In this document: positions 5,887-8,831 of the stretch, one piece after another | Layout of the letters: every line of letters begins with the position of its first letter | Position numbering within the stretch: the stretch's first letter is position 1 | Assembly (NCBI GenBank): GCA_964538565.1 | Contig: CAZIGW010000023.1 | Location: 1 to 8,831, forward strand | From: CAYVBN01 sp964538565 | Lineage (GTDB): Bacteria > Pseudomonadota > Alphaproteobacteria > Rhizobiales > Xanthobacteraceae | Direction: 5' to 3' | DNA length: 8,831 nt | Notes under the pieces: generated by a model | The model's database searches: none | Seen by the model: the letters and a program-made list of their open reading frames with translations, nothing else | Told to the model about the DNA's origin: nothing | Position numbers and translations under genes: made by a program

Positions 5887-5933
5887 GATTTCATACCTGT
5901 CGACGGACCGGTCCGGACGTTCGCGAGCGCGCG

Positions 5934-6701
5934 ATGCAGCCCTTCTCCACGCCCGATCTCCTTGCACTTGCCTTCTTCGTCGCGGCCTGGGCCGGCTATG
6001 CGCTCACCGTCGAATGGACGCCGCACGGCCGCGGCGGGCTCAGCGGCGGCATGGACCGCTATCGCGAAGTGTGGATGCGGCAGATGCTCGCGCGCGACAT
6101 GCGCATGGTCGACATGCAGGTGATGAGCTCGCTGCAGAACGGCACGGCCTTCTTCGCCTCGACCTCGCTGATCGCGGTGGGCGGCGCGCTGTCGTTGTTG
6201 CGCTCGACCGACGAGATCCTCAGCGTGATCGCCGCGCTTCCGTTCGGGTTGCAGGCCTCGCGCGGCTTGTGGGAGGCGAAGACGATGGGCCTTGTCGTCA
6301 TCTTCGTCTATGCGTTCTTCATGTTCGCCTGGTCGTACCGGCTGTTCAACTATGTCGCGATCCGGCTCGGCGGCACGCCGCCCGCCGCCGAGCGCGACAC
6401 GCCCGAGGCGCAGGCCCACGTCCGCCGCGCCACCAAGCTGTTTCGCTCCGCCGGGCGCCACTTCAACCGTGGCCAGCGCGCGCTGTTCTTCGCGCTCGGC
6501 TATCTGGGCTGGTTCGTCGGACCCTGGGTGCTGGGGGCGAGCACGCTCGCGGTCGTGATCGTGCTGTGGCGACGGCAGTTCGTCTCGGAAGCGCGTCGTG
6601 CGCTCGACGCGACGCACGGGGAACTCGAGACAGTCGCACCGAGGCGCGCCTGGATGCGACGAAAACACCGACCGGATGCGGAGCCGGACGGTATCTGCTG
6701 A
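5934..6701 (+). CDS. DUF599 domain-containing integral membrane protein
   Basis: A 255-residue membrane protein that matches the DUF599 family in its layout, with no known function. Hydrophobic segments lie at about 8-25, 70-90, 117-143 and 183-212, the last perhaps two close helices. Between the first and second is a Met- and Arg-rich stretch including MDRYREVWMRQMLARDMRMVDMQ (40-62), typical of the family. The C-terminus after residue 213 is hydrophilic and Arg-rich and probably cytoplasmic. The reading frame extends upstream to a GTG at 5850, but those 28 residues are Arg-rich and unlike a membrane-protein start. The ATG at 5934, just before the first helix, is therefore preferred; its ribosome site is weak (GCGAG). 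It follows the TetR gene by 97 nt in the same direction and might be read through from it, but a functional link is not evident. Confidence 0.85.
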   Translation: MQPFSTPDLLALAFFVAAWAGYALTVEWTPHGRGGLSGGMDRYREVWMRQMLARDMRMVDMQVMSSLQNGTAFFASTSLIAVGGALSLLRSTDEILSVIAALPFGLQASRGLWEAKTMGLVVIFVYAFFMFAWSYRLFNYVAIRLGGTPPAAERDTPEAQAHVRRATKLFRSAGRHFNRGQRALFFALGYLGWFVGPWVLGASTLAVVIVLWRRQFVSEARRALDATHGELETVAPRRAWMRRKHRPDAEPDGIC

Positions 6702-6728
6702 ATCGCCATACCGCTCCATCTTCGGTGG

Positions 6729-6778
6729 GAGCAAGGTCCCCCTTCGGAAACCGGTGTCCGCGTCACGCGATCACGCTC
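6729..6778. repeat. Palindromic intergenic repeat, copy 1 (degenerate)
   Basis: A 50-bp unit bounded by GAGCAAGGTC and GATCACGCTC, which pair imperfectly (7 of 10). Its centre, CGGAAACCGGTGTCCGC (6745-6761), matches the centre of the third unit at 6854-6870 in 16 of 17 bases. On the minus strand it reads GCGGACACCGGTTTCCG, the core I recall from a dispersed palindromic element in Hyphomicrobiales genomes. It lies between the converging DUF599 and siderophore receptor genes. Confidence 0.6.
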
Positions 6779-6790
6779 CGCGCGCGGCGA

Positions 6791-6827
6791 GAGCAGGACG
6801 ATTTCTCATCGAGTCGTCGTCCTGCTC
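6791..6827. repeat. Palindromic intergenic repeat, short middle copy
   Basis: GAGCAGGACGA (6791-6801) and TCGTCCTGCTC (6817-6827) form a perfect 11-bp stem with a 15-nt loop. The ends resemble those of the flanking units (GAGC...GCTC) but the CACCGG-type centre is missing. It may be a different element class or a deleted copy. The stem could also serve as a bidirectional 3'-end hairpin for the converging genes, though no T-tract follows on either strand. Confidence 0.6.
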
Positions 6828-6839
6828 CATCTCCGATCC

Positions 6840-6888
6840 GAGCATGACCCGTCCGGAAACCGGAGTCCGCTTCTTCGGAATCATGCTC
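6840..6888. repeat. Palindromic intergenic repeat, copy 3 (best preserved)
   Basis: A 49-bp unit with perfect 8-bp ends, GAGCATGA (6840-6847) and TCATGCTC (6881-6888), and an inner TCCG (6852-6855)/CGGA (6876-6879) stem. The centre CGGAAACCGGAGTCCGC (6854-6870) matches copy 1. It fits, from memory, a very common dispersed element of Bradyrhizobium and relatives and is the main taxonomic clue in the window. It lies 20 bp beyond the end of the siderophore receptor gene. The stop codon of that gene is itself part of a CTAGAGCAGATC string (minus strand) resembling the usual outer edge of such elements. Confidence 0.7.
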
Positions 6889-6908
6889 TTCCCGGGATCT
6901 GATCTGCT

Positions 6909-8831
6909 CTAGAACCGGGCGATTGCCGTCACGCGGAACGTACGCGGCTCTCCGGGCGAGATGTTGTTGTTGCCATCCGCCGAGGCCCAGTAGCCCTTGT
7001 TGAAGATGTTCTCGATGTTGAATTGCAGTCTCCAGTTCTCGTTGATCTTCGCGAACAGTCCCGCATCCACCCGGACGAATCCCGGCAGCCTGACCGTGTC
7101 GTCGGACGACGCGAACGAGTCGGAGAAGTAGATGACGCCGACCGACGCGGCCCAGATCGGGGTGAACTGATACTTGTTCCACCAGGAGAATTGGTGGAAC
7201 GGCACGAGCTGCACGCGGTTTCCCGCCACGATGGTCGCGGACAGATCGTTCGCGATCTTGGCGTCGGTGTAGGCGTAACCGAGCTTGGACTGCCAGGCGT
7301 CGGTTATGAAGCCGGTGAGCTCGGTCTCGACGCCCTTGATCCTGTGCTTGCCGCCGGGGATCTGGAACTGCGGATTGTTGGGGTCCGTGACCGGAACGCC
7401 CGTGCGGTCGAGCTGATAGACCGCCGCATCGAAGAGCAGCCGCGGGAAGATGTTCCACTTCACGCCGACTTCCTTGTTCTCGAACTTCTGTGGGTCGAGA
7501 ATCACGGTGTTGTTGTTGAGCGAGCTGAACTGGTCGCCGGAGGCCGGCAGATAGGACACGCTGTAGGCGCCGTAGATCGACATCGTGTCGACCGGCTTCA
7601 CGATCACCGCACCCTGGGGCGAGACCTTGGTGTCGACGCGCGAACGGTCCGTATTGGTGTTCGCATCCAAGGCCGAGAGATCGAAGCGGTCGAGACGCGC
7701 GCCGCCGATCAGTTGCAGCCAGGGCGCGACGTCGATCGTATCGCGCGCATACGCGGACTGAATGTTCGCGTGATACCTGCTGTTCGAGTCAGCGTTCACG
7801 ACCCCATCGGGGTTATTGCCCGTGAAGTGATGGATGAAGGTCACCGGCCCGAAATAGGTTGGATCGAACGGATCGCCCACGATCGTGTTGGTGCCGTTCG
7901 GAAAGATGCCGGTATTGCGCAGGTCGATACCGGTCTGGCGACCGAACTCGGTGCCGAAGGCGAACGTGTGGAACAGCGGCCCCGTGAACGTCTTGTAGAC
8001 GAAATCCGTCTGGTTGAAGATGTTTTCACGGTTGGTCGTGTGCTGATAGGCAGCACGGTTGAATGACGTGTCGCTCGGATCGACTGCGCCGGACAACGGT
8101 CCGTTGCCCGGATAGACGTTCTGGTAGAACTTCTGATAATCCGCATAGCGCGTCGAATTCTTCACGGTCAGTCCGTTCTGGAAGTCGTGCTCGATGACGG
8201 ACATGACCGACTGCACGGTCGCCCGGGCGACATTCAGGTCGGGACTGCCGAAGAATGCGGTGAGATCGCCTCCGGGAGCGAACGGCTCGGTCGGATTGAA
8301 CCGCGTCGCACCCGGCACGGTCGCCTGCGATGGGTTGCCGCGATCGGCGGTCCTCTCATCGTGGAAATATTCGTAGCTGAGCTTGACCTTTGTCGTGTCG
8401 CTCGGCGCGAGGGTGACGGTCGGATTGATCCCGTAGCGTTCGAGCTTGCCGAAATCGCGGAATGTGTCGCTTCCCTCGTACATCAGGTTGAGGCGTGCGG
8501 CGACGTTTTCGTTGATCGCCTGGCCGGCGTCGAGGGTGAAGCGCCGGTCTGCGTAGGAACCGGTCTGTCCGGTCACCTCGTAGATCCGCGTGCCGTCGGC
8601 TTCCTTGAGCGTCCGGTTGAGGAGGCCGCCGCCGGCGCCGCGGCCGAACGTCAGCGCGCTCGGCCCTCTCAGCACTTCGATGCTCTGCGTATTGTAGAGG
8701 TCACGGAATATCTGAACGTCGTCACGGAACCCGTTGACGAAGAAGTTCGCGCTCGAGTCGACGCCGCGGATGACGAGCTCGTCGCGATTTCCTTCGCCCT
8801 GATGTACCGCCACGCCCGGAACGAAGCGCGC
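6909..8831 (-). CDS. TonB-dependent siderophore receptor, N-terminus beyond the window
   Basis: An outer-membrane beta-barrel that imports ferric siderophores using energy from TonB-ExbBD. The visible 640 residues run in an open frame to the window edge, so signal peptide, TonB box and the first part of the plug are missing. An in-frame GTG at 8813 lies within conserved plug sequence and is not the real start. The plug portion shows VPGVAVHQGEGNRDELVIRG, then FFVNGFRDDVQIFRDLYNT, then IEVLRGPSALTFGRGAGGG, the hallmark of siderophore receptors and closest in my memory to catecholate (Fiu-like) types. The rest is barrel with alternating strands and aromatic girdles, ending RVTAIARF with the C-terminal Phe needed by the BAM assembly machine. 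Fur-type control is likely but its site would lie outside the window. Ligand unknown. Confidence 0.95.
   Translation of the reverse strand, partial: ARFVPGVAVHQGEGNRDELVIRGVDSSANFFVNGFRDDVQIFRDLYNTQSIEVLRGPSALTFGRGAGGGLLNRTLKEADGTRIYEVTGQTGSYADRRFTLDAGQAINENVAARLNLMYEGSDTFRDFGKLERYGINPTVTLAPSDTTKVKLSYEYFHDERTADRGNPSQATVPGATRFNPTEPFAPGGDLTAFFGSPDLNVARATVQSVMSVIEHDFQNGLTVKNSTRYADYQKFYQNVYPGNGPLSGAVDPSDTSFNRAAYQHTTNRENIFNQTDFVYKTFTGPLFHTFAFGTEFGRQTGIDLRNTGIFPNGTNTIVGDPFDPTYFGPVTFIHHFTGNNPDGVVNADSNSRYHANIQSAYARDTIDVAPWLQLIGGARLDRFDLSALDANTNTDRSRVDTKVSPQGAVIVKPVDTMSIYGAYSVSYLPASGDQFSSLNNNTVILDPQKFENKEVGVKWNIFPRLLFDAAVYQLDRTGVPVTDPNNPQFQIPGGKHRIKGVETELTGFITDAWQSKLGYAYTDAKIANDLSATIVAGNRVQLVPFHQFSWWNKYQFTPIWAASVGVIYFSDSFASSDDTVRLPGFVRVDAGLFAKINENWRLQFNIENIFNKGYWASADGNNNISPGEPRTFRVTAIARF

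Noticed and set aside
5850..5933. 28-residue N-terminal extension of the DUF599 protein from a GTG
   Set aside because: The stretch is Arg-rich, holds a hairpin and a palindrome, and is unlike the family N-terminus; ATG at 5934 stands right before the first membrane helix.
5643..6734. Minus-strand frame opposite the end of the TetR gene and the DUF599 gene
   Set aside because: No membrane or domain signature and biased composition; DUF599 is the convincing product.
6729..6888. CRISPR array, suggested by repeats with equal spacers
   Set aside because: Only three units, which differ from one another, with 12-nt spacers and no cas genes; these are dispersed palindromic repeats.
6763..7458. Minus-strand frame running from the repeat cluster into the receptor gene
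   Set aside because: Arg/His-rich shadow of the receptor frame that also runs through palindromic repeats.
7023..8066. Plus-strand 347-residue frame opposite the siderophore receptor
   Set aside because: Val/Arg/Asp-rich antisense frame without domains; the receptor frame is unmistakable.
8811..8813. GTG as the start codon of the siderophore receptor
   Set aside because: The frame stays open upstream to the window edge and already encodes conserved plug sequence (VPGVAVHQGEGN), so the gene simply continues outside.

Overview
The window is strongly GC-rich, and its high-GC codon use leaves long non-coding frames opposite most genes. It looks like an ordinary chromosomal stretch of an alphaproteobacterium, probably order Hyphomicrobiales (a Bradyrhizobium/Rhodopseudomonas-like relative). 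The best evidence is a cluster of palindromic repeats at 6729-6888. Their GAGCATGA...TCATGCTC ends and CGGA-CACCGGTTTCCG-like centre match, from memory, a dispersed intergenic element common in that order. Protein families fit this but do not prove it. I saw no tRNA, rRNA, CRISPR array, transposase, phage gene or integration site.

Layout. (1) 1-2710, plus strand: a two-gene catabolic-looking unit, a COG1878-type cyclase/metal-hydrolase-fold protein followed 49 nt later by a thiamine-diphosphate enzyme of the acetolactate synthase/benzoylformate decarboxylase superfamily. (2) 2711-2879: a convergent gap with several small hairpins. (3) 2880-3554, minus strand: a glutathione S-transferase with a strong ribosome site and a 15-bp palindrome about 70 bp upstream. 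(4) 3690-3760: two strong hairpins ending the next transcription unit. (5) 3774-5101, minus strand: an Old Yellow Enzyme-family alkene reductase with a small conserved-looking hypothetical protein immediately downstream. (6) 5102-5233: a divergent control region with two 16-bp direct repeats that form probable operators. (7) 5234-5836, plus strand: a TetR-family regulator. (8) 5934-6701, plus strand: a DUF599 integral membrane protein. (9) 6702-6908: convergent gap filled by three palindromic repeat units with equal 12-nt spacers. (10) 6909-8831, minus strand: a TonB-dependent siderophore receptor whose N-terminus lies beyond the window.

How the parts work together. The clearest regulatory unit is the divergent TetR regulator and alkene reductase, which resembles the nemR-nemA logic: a repressor released by reactive electrophiles, inducing a flavoenzyme that reduces activated C=C bonds. 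The nearby glutathione S-transferase would fit an electrophile-detoxification theme, but it has its own upstream region, so that link is inference. The cyclase and TPP enzyme probably act in one degradative pathway of unknown substrate. The siderophore receptor is an iron-uptake function unrelated to the rest. Nothing here is a clearly new system. The most interesting items are the paired operators, the small protein co-transcribed with the alkene reductase, the equally spaced repeat cluster, and the cyclase's altered metal-site motif.
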